Source: Guyanagaster necrorhizus
Taxonomy: Eukaryota > Basidiomycota > Agaricomycetes > Agaricales > Physalacriaceae
Direction: 5' to 3'
NCBI RefSeq assembly: GCF_019112545.1
Contig: NW_025064924.1
Location: 259,577-323,576, forward strand
DNA length: 64,000 nucleotides
The translations under genes and the position numbers were made by a program. The notes beneath the pieces were generated by a model. It was not told the DNA's origin. It saw nothing but the letters and a program-made list of their open reading frames with translations, and did not search any database. Numbering within the stretch: position 1 is the stretch's first letter; each line of letters begins with the position of its first letter. Shown here one piece after another: positions 37,780-49,379 of this stretch.

Positions 37780-38807
37780 TTCCATGGCATCTCTGCTTCT
37801 GTCAGAATGTCCTTCCAGCTGCAAGAATGACTTATATCTGAAGCCAGATATAGCAACTCACATTCAGAGAGCCTTCTGGAAGAAGAAGGACCCTAAGACT
37901 CTCTCTGATGATCTAGCAGAAACTATGACCCTGCTCTCACAGGATTCTAAAACCCCTGGACTATAAATGTCATCCAGGAGCCTGAGGAGGTCTCCAGTGA
38001 TGTTCCTTCAAACACCCTTGCTCCCAGCCATTCCACCTCCTCTAATGTCTCAGAGATTGGAAACTGTGCTTGGGACTCTCTTAATGACACCTGGATGGCT
38101 CTGAGACCCCAGACAACCCCCAACTTCTTCCACCATTTCTGCTATGCTACCTCTAAGTCAAGCCTACCCATCAGCAGGTTGGGGCTCAATGATCTCTATG
38201 AGCAAAGCATCCACTAAGATTTTATGAACATGAAGCTTGCCATCACTGCAGCAGAGGACCCCCAGAACAATCTTCATGTTGGAAGCCAGCCAAAAGCAGA
38301 GACAGCCAGTGTAAGAGAAAGGATCATCCAGAACAGAATCATATGATGAGTCTTTCTAGATTGGAACCTTACAGTCTCCTTTGATTACAACAACATAATA
38401 CAGCAGCAGCAGCAGAATCAAGCTCAACAAGCAGAGGTCGAGCAAGCTCAGGAAGAGCTCACAGAGTATACATGGGCAAAAGCCCAGCAAGAATATGAAG
38501 AAGCCAGATATGATCATCAGAGATGATGACAAGAACATCAAGAAGAGGCTGCTAGACTAGAGTCAGCATCCCCCAGCTATTATGGCCTCCAAACTAATAT
38601 CTTGGACTCCCCTTTCAGAGAGTCCAACTCAGAAACAGATCTCTGAGCAGGATCAATGGAAAGTATCATTGACAGAGAAGAAGCCATCTGGTGAGATCAG
38701 ACAACTACAAGAAATGGCCATTCTTCCTCCCTTCAATATTCTGCCAGGATTGACACCATTTCCTCAGATGCCAACTCTGTTTTTGGAGCCTATGGACTTT
38801 GGGTACC
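37780..38807 (+). pseudogene. Copy VI gag, N-terminal domain
   Basis: Clearest version of the family B N-terminal Gag: MASLLLSECPSS, then KPDIATHIQRAFWKKKDPKT and ETMTLLSQDSKTP. A glutamine/glutamate-rich coiled stretch follows (QQQQQNQAQQAEVEQAQEEL near 38400-38460) and a YYGLQTNILDSPF block at 38580. The domain is about 350 residues ahead of the capsid-like region and I know no family for it. Cut at 38807 by family A; resumes at 46790. Confidence 0.7.
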
Positions 38808-39305
38808 TGTTATGTGCATGCTGCTGGCCTCCATGTCACCTCAATCAACCATGAATCCAATCATGCTACCCATCAGACTTTAGCCACTTCTTATTACCTA
38901 TTAATTTCATTTCATCATTATCATTTCACATTCATATTTCACATTGTAATATCTAAACTCCAAACTCAGTAGTGAATACTGACACTGGAACCCAATGGAA
39001 CCCAACTTGGAATTAGCTACCATTAGTATATAAAACCATATACATCATCATAACTACTCAGTTCAAATATCAACTTGAATAAGCCATTTACACTTTACAC
39101 TCACTTCAACTCCTTCCTATCTTGTCCATCAGATTCTGCTCTAAAGGATATTCCTATTCGCTCCTCTAATGGAACTCCATTCCATCCATCTAGAACCTTG
39201 GGCTCTGACTCAAGAGTGATGTTGCCAATAGCTTCATTGATGCCCATGCACTCCACTGGACTCTGCACATGCACTCAAGCCCACTTAATTGGTATGTTCC
39301 TAACA
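38808..39305 (+). repeat. 5' LTR of family A
   Basis: 498 bp, TGTTATGTGCATGC...GTTCCTAACA. TATATAAAA at 39027-39035 precedes the predicted RNA start AGTTCAAATAT (39060) by 33 bp. Its last 95 bp contain no CpG, whereas the young copy at 63906-64000 has twelve. Confidence 0.93.
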
Positions 39306-39307
39306 GT

Positions 39308-39318
39308 ATATTCGAACT
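39308..39318 (+). other. Self-complementary primer-binding site of family A
   Basis: ATATTCGAACT lies two bases after the LTR. Its reverse complement AGTTCGAATAT matches the predicted RNA start AGTTCAAATAT (39060-39070) and the 3' LTR version AGTTTAAATAT (46539-46549) except at the central CG, which has become CA or TA there. Confidence 0.72.
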
Positions 39319-39344
39319 CAAACTCTTGAGTCAAAAATTTTATC

Positions 39345-40784
39345 ATGTCCATCACATTTACTGAACTCATAGAAACTGATCCCAAACAAACCCAGCTCAT
39401 CCATCCAAACATGTTTTCTATAGAAGACATTCTGGCCTCTGTCTCAAAGGAACAACCAGGCCTTTTTGGATCAGCCTCCAGTGGAGGACAACCTTCCCAT
39501 AGGGAAACCTACAATCACTCTAGCTTCACTGCCCACCAACCTAATTATAATGATTCCCCTAACCCTTTTGATGCCACCAGCATCTCAACCAACAGGGCTC
39601 AACAGGCCAGTCTGATGTATAGTGCCTGAACCAACCCTCCAATAGACCTCTTATCTCTGAGCAACATGCATGAGGATCCAGACAGCCCAGACTCAGAGGA
39701 CAGAGATGAAGACACCCCTACTCATACTCTCATCTGATGGCAACCAGATGGCAATCCACCAAACTCTTTTCCAGGTGGATCAGGAGAACCAGAAGGACCA
39801 GATGATTCTAATGGCCCAGGCAGCTCTGATGGCCCTGCAGGAAGTAACAATTCAAACCAGCAGGACATGTTCTTAGAATTTATGAATCTGTTATGAGGAG
39901 TCTTCACTTCCCTCAACAACCCTAAACCAGCCACTATCCACATCAAAGTCAAGGAACCAGAACCATTTGATGGCTTTGACCCTTGCAAACTGAAGGCTTT
40001 CATCATCTCTCTTCAGTTGAACTTCAATGACAGACCTACTGTGTTTGCAACAGATGCTAACAAGGTTAACTATACCATTTCATTCCTGGCTGGCACCATG
40101 CTTAACTGATTCAAACCAGACATTCTTAACTCCAATCTATGGAATCTACCAGCCTGACAATTCTCTTATGCAGCTTTTCTAGATGAGCTTCATAGCAACT
40201 TCAGCCTCTTTGATGCTATTGGAGATGCTGAAGATGCATTAGAACACCTTTGGATATGCAATAGAGATTGGATCATAAAGTATATAGTCTAATTCAACCA
40301 GTATGCTTTACAAATTAGATATAGAGATAACTCTCTCCATCATGTCTTTTACTGTGGCCTCTGCACCCATATCAAGGATGATATGGCACACCATGAGAAG
40401 CCAAACAACCTTTGTGATATGCACTTCCTTGCCCAAGAACTTGATGCTTACTACTAGATCTGAAAGACTGAAATTGCCCATAAAAACTAGGACAATAAAA
40501 CCTCCAACCCTAAATCCAAGGGGTCTAACACTTCTTCCTCAGACTCCAGCTCCACACCAAAATCTATCACCCCTAAGCTCTATGCTGACAAGCTAGGCAA
40601 AGATGGCCATCTTACTCAGAAAGAAAAAGACCACCAGTGCCAGAACAACCTTTGCATGTTCTGTGGAGCCAAACACAAGACCAAGAACTGCAACAAGCAG
40701 AAGGCAGCAGCCTCCACCAAGAGTCATGTAGCAGAAGTCAACACTGCTCTCTTAGAACTGGCCTCAACGGAGTCAGAAAACTAG
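39345..40784 (+). pseudogene. Family A gag
   Basis: Starts MSITFTELIETDPKQ at 39345, 40 bp after the LTR. An asparagine/proline/acidic N-terminal part is followed by a capsid core (VKEPEPFDGFDPCKLKAF, LQLNFNDRPTVFA, KVNYTISFLAGTML) and a CCHC-type knuckle with shortened spacing, CMFCGAKHKTKNC (about 40655-40695). It ends at TAG 40782-40784. About eight in-frame stops, mostly TGA at positions where this capsid family has arginine or tryptophan. Role: particle shell and RNA packaging. Confidence 0.85.
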
Positions 40785-40840
40785 GAAGCAACCCTGTTCC
40801 CTTTGTGCAAGTTTAGAGTTGCATTGACTCTATTTGCATA

Positions 40841-43800
40841 TTGAAGGTCATCACTCTCAATGCAGCATCTCTTTTCAATCACTCCTTCTACATCTCCCTC
40901 TCAGTAGAATTACCAACTACTATGGAACTCAATGGTTCCCCAACTTGTATCGTTCTACATTTTCTTGCCCTTATTGATTCTGGCTCTAGCTACTGCTTTG
41001 TTGACACTAAGTATGTAGCTGCCAATGAAATCCCCATTAAAACCATCTCTAGTGTGCAACTTTAATTATTTGATGGCTTCATTGAGAGCCATATATCTCA
41101 AATCACAACCATCCTCATCTGTTTTCCACCCAGAGACACCTTCTTTATTGACTTCTATGTCACTCCTCTGGATTCATCTTGCAATCTTGTCCTAAGATAC
41201 AACTGGCTCTCCTGCTACAATCCACTGATTGACTGGGCTGAGAACAGTATCATTTTCTGCTCAAGCTACCAAGATTTCACTCCAACCAACTCCATGGCCT
41301 CCACTACATCTCAGGGACTTCTGTGCCCATAAGACAACAGTCCACCCCTCTTTGAGCCTTCCAGCTCAAATCTGAGACTTCTGTGCTCACCAGACTCTAT
41401 TAGTCTAACTCCTAGGGCTTCATTTCATTCCAAATCAACTCTGGGTAACCAGTGGACTCTGTTCCTATATGAACTCATCTACTCCTATCCTCTCTCAGAG
41501 TCTTTTACTATAAAAGCACATTCAAAGATCTCCATCATATCCACTGCTGCATTTGTCTAAGCCAGTGCAGAAGAAGATGCTCAGCAGTTCACACTGCAGC
41601 CTTCCTTGCCTAATATTGGAGCCAAGGCCACATCTGTAAAACCAGCAGATCTTTCATTAGTACTAGTAGAGTACCATGATTTTGCAGACATCTTCAGTGA
41701 TACCCTCTCTAAAAAACTACTTGAACATAGGCTGTATGACCTCAAAATCAATCTTGAGGAAGGAACATCTCCACTGCTTAGACCTATTTATTCTCTCTCA
41801 GAATCTAAACTCAAGACCCTACAAGAGTTTATTGATGATAATCTGTGCAATAGGTTTATTACTCTATCCTGCTCTCCACATAGGGCTCTGGTCCTATTTG
41901 TCAAAAAGAAGACCAGTGAACTCTGACTTTGCATTGGCTACTATGGCCTAAACAAAATCTCTAAGAAGAATCACTATCCTCTCCCCCTCATTTCTGACCT
42001 CCTTGACTCCATCTGCTCTGCATGCATCTACACCAAGCTCGACCTGCAACATGCCTATCATCTCGTTTGCATTGCTAAAGAGGATGAATGGAAGACAGCC
42101 TTTCAAACCTATTATGGTTCCTTCCAATGACATATCATGCCTTTTAGCCTCACAAATGCTCCAGTGGCATTCCAATGATTTGTGAACAATATATTCTTTG
42201 ACATACTCAATATATCAGTAGTAGTCTATCTTGATGACATCCTCATATATTCTGACAACCCAGAAGATCACCAGAAACATGTTTGTGAGGTCTTACACAG
42301 GCTTAGAGCTAATAGACTCTACTGCAAAGGTTCCAAATGCAAATTCAACTGGGATTCCATGGAATATCTAGGCTATTTCTTATCACCTAAAGGACTTCGC
42401 ATGTCTGAAGAAAAAGTCAAGGCCATTGTTGACTGGCCAGTGCCACAAAAAGTCAAGGACATCCAATCTTTTCTTGGCTTTGCCAACTTCTACCATTGCT
42501 TCATACATGAATATAGTGATATTGTTCTTTCTCTTACATGACTCACTCACAAGGGAACTCTATGAAAATTTGATGACAAATGCTTAGCTGCCTTCAATGA
42601 GTTGAAACAGGCCTTTACACATGCCTCCATCCTTATCCACTGGGTCTTCGATGGAAAGATGGTGGTGAAAACCAATGCCTTCAACTATGCAATTGCAGCT
42701 ATCCTCTCCATCTATCTTGAAGATGGCAAAATTCATCTCATTGCTTTCTGCTCCCAGAGCCTCCACAATGCTGAACTCAATTATGATACTCATGACAAAG
42801 AGCTTCTAGCTATTTTTGAAGCCTTTAAACATTGGCAGCACTATCTTGAAGGCTCTGCAGACTCTATTAATATTGTAACAGACCACAAGAATCTTGAATA
42901 CTTTGCCACCACCAAGATTCTAATCTGCCAACAGGTCCACTGGTCTGAATACCTATCTCAGTTCAACTTAGTAATCTGGTTCTGCTCTGAAAAACTTGGT
43001 GAGAAACCAGATGTGCTCACTAGATGATGAGATGTCTATCCTAAAGAGGGGGATAGCCAATATGCCCAAATCAACTCTCATAATTTCCGATTTATGTTCA
43101 TCCAAGAATAACTCTCTGCATCACTCCAAGCAACCTATCTTGAAGGCCTCACCTTATAGGCTAGTGCTATCATGGATATTGACAAACTCCACACCAATAT
43201 CAGATAAGCACAATCCTCTGATGCTATGTCCTCCAACAGCCTCTACCAGGCTAAGGCCACTTCTGAATCCTCTCCCTCTCAATGGTCCATTGATGAATCC
43301 AACATCCTTTGCTTTGAAGGCTGCATCTATATCCCAGATTCTGATGATCTTCATCTCTGTATACTACAGAACAATCATGATCACATCTTAGCAGGTCACT
43401 TTGGTCAAAACCAGATATTAGAACTAGTTTGGTGGAACTACACCTAGTCAAAGATGCATGAATATGTCTGACACTATGTTAAGTTCTGCACAGTTTGTGG
43501 GCACAATAAGGCACCCAGACACTGCCCCTATAGATTACTCAAATCTCTGCTAGCTCTCAAATAGCCATGGGATTCCATTTCCATGGACTTTATTGAACAA
43601 CTATCGGACTCCAATGGATTCACCACCATCTTAGTAGTCATAGACTGAGCTAGCAAGCAAGCCATCTTCATCCTCACTTATGACATCATCAACTCTGTAG
43701 AGCTTGTCCAACTTTTCCTTATCCATGTATTCTTTAAACATGAGGTACCCAGTCACATCATATCTGATCACAGCTCTGAATTCATCTCCCAATTTACTCA

Positions 43801-44677
43801 TGCCTTAGCTGTGGCCCTTAACATGAAACTCCACCTTATCTCTGATTATCATTCAGAGGCTAACAGCCAAACTGAATGAGCAAACCAAACTCTAGAACAA
43901 TACATCTACATCTACTGCTCCTACCAGCAGGACAACTGAGATACCCTCCTACCCATTGCTGAATTTGCCTACAACAATGTCCCTAACATGTTCACTAGAA
44001 TTTCTCTATTTTTTACTAACAAGAGTTACCACCCTAATATCACCATTCACTCTGAAAGAGACATTGCCTCCATCTGGGCCCAAGACTTCACAGTCGACCT
44101 GGATGAACTCTATCAATTACTGAAGAATGAAATTTCCAAAGCTCAGTCTTGCTACAAGATCCAAGCAGACAAGCATTGGATCCCAGCACTCCTGTTCACA
44201 GTGGAGAATGAGGTCTATCTCAGGTCCAAACATATCAAAACCATCCACTCGACCAGAAAATTCTCAGAGAAATATCTTAGCCCTTTTAAAATTATAGCCC
44301 AATCTAATACTCACTCCTTTACCCTGAGGCTTCCACCAGATCTCTGATCTATTCACTCCATCTTTTATATATCATAATTGGAACCCATAGAAGAAAACAC
44401 CATTCTTAACTGAATCCAACCACCACTGCCTCTAGTTGAAGTTGATGGAGAAGAACATTTCAAAATAGCCCAAATCCTTGACTCTAAACTGGACTGCTGA
44501 TTCTGCTGCCCACTGCTGTATAAAATCCAGTGGCTAGACTATGAAGATACCAATGAAGAGTTTGCTTAGTTATCGGCCTCTGAGTTTTCTGCTGATGAAT
44601 TCATTGAAGAATTCCACCACTGATACCCAGGCAAACCAGGACCCTTGTCCAAAGTCATTCAAACATCCCATTCCTAA
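40841..44677 (+). pseudogene. Family A pol (PR-RT-RNaseH-IN-chromodomain)
   Basis: A single frame of 1,278 codons. Protease ALIDSGSSYCFVD near 40967. RT from the linker at 41606 (FADIFSD), through [19 protein letters not shown] and intact VVYLDDILIYS near 42225, to LGFANFYHCF. RNase H with THDKELLAIFEAFKHWQHYL and TDHKNLEYF near 42790-42905. Integrase with a HH-CC finger (HDHILAGH, CTVCG), then SMDFIEQ, SDHSSEF and SQTE for the D,D,E triad. Chromodomain near 44445-44640 (FKIAQILDSKL, YKIQWLDYEDTNEEF, FIEEFHH). Inactivated by about 20 stops (TGA, TAG). The gag-pol gap is in a different frame. Confidence 0.92.
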
Positions 44678-44826
44678 TACAATACTACTCTGGACACCAC
44701 CAGTGCCCCATCTTACCATTTCAATCATCTCTTTTACACTTTCAAAATCAAAATCTTGTATTTACATTTTTTTTCTCTACTACCAACATCTGATACTCTT
44801 TTCTATATACATTTCATACAAATATT

Positions 44827-46211
44827 TTACAAAGAAGTGGAACCTGATGGGCTTACACCAGAACCCAAACTCTCCCCTCACTCTTTTAACTCCTTTATAT
44901 CCTTGTCCAGCTCCTTCAATATTGCCACCTGAAGATTCTCCACCTTCTGATCCCTCTCATTCTTGAAAATCAGTCAGGTCTTCTTCCAGGTCTCCACCTC
45001 AGACTCTGAAAACAGCTCTGAAAGAGATGACATATCATCAGAACTATAGTCATCTTAAAGACCTGCCACAGTACCATGAACATCTATCACCTTGTCTGCC
45101 AACTCATTCATGTGATGCATCAACTTGCATATCAATTTTGAAAGTTGGTGGAGACCAGTGGAGACCTCCACACTGCTGATCACCTCACTCATAATGATGC
45201 CCTTGTTGAACAAACAGGCAGTTTTCTTGACCTTGCAGTGAGAGCAAGTTCACCCTTAACTGGCACCTTCAGTTACCAGTCATGCATAACACTGTGTGCT
45301 ATCTTGACGATAATGCACACAACTCTCTGAAAACAAAAAGCTAAGTTAAGCTATGAAAGAAAACCAAGACACTTACTTTCATTATCCAACAATTCTTTGC
45401 CCTCTGCCAGTCCCACCACTTCCAACTTCATCTGCTTTTTGGGGCTAACAATCACCTCTGTCTCACTGCCATCCACTATGCTCCTCGACCTGAACTTGCA
45501 TTTATGGCTCTTCTCTACTAGACCCACTGCCCTTCTCTTCCTCTCTCCCACCCTCTTTCTCCTCTTTAGAGTCTTCTTGGATTCCTTGGACTCATCATCT
45601 CTCTCAGTCCCCTTGTCCTGCTCATCATCAGACTCTGGAGGCACATGGCAAGTCACCTTCTTGAAGCAAAGACTGAGATCAGGATTAAACCATTCTGCCA
45701 ACACTTGATGCAGCCAGAAATTAATGGCCTTCATAGGGGTCATTTGCAACCCATCCTCTGTAACCATCCTCTCTGGCTCTACCTTCTCAGCCTCAACTCT
45801 CACTGCTGCCTCTGCAGCCTCTCTCTCCTCAGCCTCTCTTTGAGCTATCTCTCTCAATGCCTCCTCTGCCTCCTTCCCCTGCCTCTCTGTGGCCTGCCAA
45901 ACCTCCTCTCTCTTCCTCTCCAATTCCTCCCTCTGCTCCTTTTTCTATGACTCCTGGACCACATGGTCCATCCAGACCCTTTCCTTCTGCTACTATTCCC
46001 CTTGCCATTCCAAATGGCTCTTCATGGCCTCTGCATATTCTTCTTCCACAGTTCACCATTCCAGACAAAACAATTCCTTGGCCTCTTCAGGGCCATCAGG
46101 AGTGAATCCCCTCACCAGAGGCTTGAGAGTGTATAAGCAATGATATATAGTGAGTGACAACATAGGCAAAGATGGTGGTTTCAGTTCAAGCTGTAAAACT
46201 CTCATGGCCAT
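44827..46211 (-). pseudogene. Antisense spliced gene inside family A: coiled coil, basic stretch, zinc-cluster-like
   Basis: Opposite to gag-pol, between the pol stop (150 bp away, tail to tail) and the 3' LTR. Exon 1 46211-45377 and exon 2 45326-44827 join in one frame of 444 residues across a 50-nt intron (45327-45376) with GTAAGT, branch site CTTAAC and TTTTCAG. Alanine/glutamate/arginine coiled coil at about residues 95-150 (REIAQREAEEREAAEAAVRV); conserved-looking INFWLHQVLAEWFNPDL; lysine/arginine block TLKRRKRVGERKRR; then in exon 2 C281-x2-Y284-x6-C291-x14-C306-x2-C309-x6-C316, close to fungal Zn2Cys6 spacing with one Cys changed. About ten stops. The C-terminus GSGVSPSGSTSL is clean. 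Function unknown; a DNA-binding role is inference. Confidence 0.65.
45327..45376 (-). other. 50-nt intron in the antisense gene
   Basis: Read on the minus strand: donor GTAAGTGTC at 45376, branch-like CTTAACTTAG, pyrimidine tract and acceptor GTTTTCAG at 45327. Removing it joins DNEK to SCVHYR in frame. Length and signals match the host introns of ASA1 and the AKR. Confidence 0.7.
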
Positions 46212-46273
46212 CAACAATCTTCCATATGGCCTCACTGGCCATCAAGATCTGCACTCTTGAGGGCAAGAATACT

Positions 46274-46286
46274 AAGGGGGGAATAC
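46274..46286 (+). other. Polypurine tract of family A
   Basis: AAGGGGGGAATAC immediately before the 3' LTR, the usual plus-strand DNA primer site of LTR retrotransposons. Confidence 0.8.
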
Positions 46287-46784
46287 TATTACATGCATGC
46301 TGCTAGTCTCTGTGTCACCTCAACCAACCACAAATCTAATCATGCTACCCACCAGACTCTGGCTGCTTTTCATTACCTACTAATTTCATTTCACCATTAT
46401 CATTTCACATCCATATTTCACATTGTAATATCTAGACCCTGAACTCAGTAGTGAATACTAACACTGGAACCCAATGGAACCTGACTTGGAATTAGCTACT
46501 ATTAGTATATAAAGCCATGTACATCATCATAACTACTCAGTTTAAATATCAATTTGGATAAGCCATCTACACTTCACACTCACTTCAACTCCTCCCTATC
46601 TTGTCTGTCAAATTCTGCTCTAAAGAATATTCCTGTTTGCTCCTCTGATGGAACTCCATTCCATCCATCTAGAACCTTGGGCTCTGACTCAAGAGTGATG
46701 TTACCAATAGCTTCATCGATGCCCATGCACTCTGCCAGACTTTGCACATGCACTCAAGCCCACTTGATTGGCATGTTCCTAACA
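46287..46784 (+). repeat. 3' LTR of family A
   Basis: 498 bp, same length as the 5' LTR. First bases TATTACATGCATGC against TGTTATGTGCATGC in the 5' copy; ends CCTAACA. The copies differ mostly by transitions. One CpG survives in the last 95 bp. Confidence 0.93.
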
Positions 46785-46789
46785 GTATC

Positions 46790-49330
46790 TGACAACACCC
46801 ATGTCTCCAACTGAGCCCTCCATCAGTTTTTGGAAAGCAGAGTTGCTCATCAGTTTCTCAATCCTGGATTCCAATGAAACTTCAGCCTCTATAGCTGAGA
46901 GCTGGAAGAAGAAAGAATATGTGGCAGAACATGATACAGCTGGCTCCAAAATCCTCTCATCCAGCAAATGGCTCCTGGACCCAACCTAGATACTGCTGGG
47001 TCCAGCATCAGGAATGATGACAGGCTCTCCAGCAACCCTCAGACCAGCAGTCCCATCCATCTATGACCCACCTGTCAGTTCCCTTCTCATAGAAGAGGAC
47101 AGTGGGGATGAGGGCAACAAGAAGGACAGTGAGGGCCCTTTCAGATCTGAACAATTCATGGAATATGCCAATGAAGATACTGACAAAGAAGTATTAAGAG
47201 AAGAAATAAAGTGAAAAAGAGAAAAGGAGTATCAAAGACTCTATGAGCAGAGGATACTCTTCTTATGGAGAGATGCTCATTGGCAAGCTATACCCTTAGG
47301 ACTAAAGTATAGATATGCAGGAGATACTGAGAAATGAGACATTTTACAGTATGTCATGACAAAGTATGCATGGGAAGAATACAGCTGATGGCATCCTGAG
47401 GATCCCCTCAAGCTGATACCTCTTTATCAAACTATAATCCAACCACAGCCAATGCTGTGCTCTCCACCTGTTCTGCTGAAATGAGCCATATACACAGCAC
47501 CATCTGTCCACAGCCAAGCTGAAATACCAAGCCCCTCAGTCCAAAGTACAGCAACTCAGCTCACCAGAACCCAGCTCCAGCCAGAACCTTTGCCACAATA
47601 GCACAGAGAATTCCCAAACCCATGGACCAGCAGAGGAAGCCAACTCTTAGGGGCTCAGCCCTCACAGGACATGGCAATAGAGAGCAGGAAGGGGAAGGAG
47701 CCCATACAGGACAACTCTGAAGCCATCTGACTATGATTCATCATCTAAGATAGTGTTATTGTTTGAAAAGAAGCAGCACCCCAAGAAAGCCCAGTTGCTG
47801 ATGACAACTCTCTTCATTCCTTCTCTGCTCCCCCATATGAATGGAGTCGACCTCTATTCTCAGAATGGCCCAATCCAATAGGTGCCTTATCAGAAAACAC
47901 AGCTGTCCTTCAGTATCAGCCTGACCTGCTCTGAAAGCCCCATCTCTTTAAAGGGGCATCAGATAATATCGACTGATTCCTGGTTGATTGTGAACAATAT
48001 TTTGAGGTCTACATCAGATACCTTAGAACTGATATGAACAAAGTAGTCTTCATCATCTCTTATCTTAAAGAAAAGGCAAAGACTTGGTGGATTTTGATCT
48101 CCCTGAACTTCTAATCAATGATCTGGGGGTACTACCAATACCTCTTATGGCCAATGTTTAAACAAATACTACATAACAAATTCATTGATCTGACAGTGCA
48201 AAAGGTGCACAAACAGAAGATCAAAGAATATAAGATAGGAGATAAAGCAGCTACAGACTACTTCAATGAGCTAGAGCAGCTCATCAAGCTCACCAGGATT
48301 TGAGATGATATAGCAAATGATGGATGAATAGTTGAGGCCCTTAAGCAAGGCATTCCCTCCTCCTACATTATAATGATCTCTGTAATCAGCATTAATGCAT
48401 TAATGCTGATTGGATATGATGAATGGAAGGAAAGGATCATCAAGATGTATAAGGAATGACAAAGGCAGAAAGCAGAATCATCGATATTGCAAGACTATAG
48501 CAAAAAGCCGACCTCACCAACTCTGAACAAGTCAGAGCAAACTGCTGAAAAATCATCAGAACTCTCAATGGCATCTGCTTACAGGAGTCAGAAGACTAGG
48601 ACAGGCACTACATACACCAGAACAGGCAAGCCAATAGACATTGACCAAATGAAGAAGGAAGAAAAATACTTTAACTGTGGCCAAAAAGAGCATATAACAA
48701 AAGATTGTCCAAAAAAGAAGCAGACACACAAGGACATATAAGCATAGATTGCTGAGTTGCAAAAAGAAGATGAAGAACTTAGCAAGGAGACCAGAGTAGA
48801 GGAGATAAAAGATGGGGCCAACCAGTGAGTGATTCCACTGGATCGGCTAAGAACTTTCTCAGTATGCAACTAATAGCTGCTAGTCAGACTAATAAAGTTT
48901 CTGTAGATACTCTTATGTCTGTCTTATCTATGCATTCAAATATACTCCAGTTACCCTCCTCACACACTAAAGAATTGCAAAAAAAAAATGCAAACACCAA
49001 TAAATGGCTAAGAGAGAACAGGGAATTCCAATGGTATGTCACTCTCAGCAGTTCACCAAGCTAATACTCCACAGGAAACTCAATCACCTTCAGGCCAAAC
49101 AAGGGCAGAGGGCCCTACCACATGGCTCAAACTATTCAATACCAAATGGACTTGGAGAGCCATCAAGAATGCCAAGGATAAAGCAGCAGCAAAAGCCATG
49201 CTCAAGAACTGGATTCACCAAATCTGAGTTAAAGAAGTCATCGATGAAATGGTAGAAGGAATGAGAAAAGCTGAATGATGCTGAGCCCTGGAATGGCTCA
49301 ATAAACTTCATGGACCACAAAAGTTCATCC
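46790..49330 (+). pseudogene. Copy VI gag, second part with zinc knuckle
   Basis: Resumes copy VI after the nested family A element. An acidic stretch (EEDSGDEGNKKDSE near 47090) precedes REEIK and EYQRLYEQRILFLWRDA. The capsid-like block near 47940-48300 includes YLKEKAKTWWIL, KFIDLTVQKVHKQKIKEYKI and KAATDYFNELEQLIKLTRI. The CCHC knuckle YFNCGQKEHITKDC lies near 48665-48706, first Cys altered to Tyr. A charged coil and a W-rich linker (FNTKWTWRAIKNAKD near 49135) follow. Stops at intervals. Confidence 0.78.
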
Positions 49331-49379
49331 GATGGTTTAAAATGCCTGGGCAAGACTTACTTGCCAAAGCCCAAATTGA

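Larger units (their letters stand above)
38808..46784 (+). mobile_element. Ty3/gypsy chromovirus, family A, full length
   Basis: A 7,977-bp plus-strand element with two LTRs of exactly 498 bp (38808-39305, 46287-46784) and target duplication GTACC (38803-38807) / GTATC (46785-46789). Order: LTR, primer-binding site, gag, pol (protease, RT, RNase H, integrase, chromodomain), an antisense gene, polypurine tract, LTR. Pol keeps one frame for 1,278 codons with nonsense changes but no frameshift. More CpGs survive here than in the elements around it, in agreement with its being the last insertion of the nest. Confidence 0.95.

Noticed and set aside
45397..46143. Plus-strand ORFs opposite the antisense gene
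   Set aside because: They are low-complexity serine/leucine/proline readings of the complementary strand and have no domain or splice pattern; the minus-strand frame is the coherent one.
38808..46784. Very frequent in-frame TGA, suggesting TGA recoding
   Set aside because: ASA1 and the AKR, both intact, end in TGA. The TGAs in the elements fall at expected arginine or tryptophan sites and come with TAG and CpG loss, so decay explains them.
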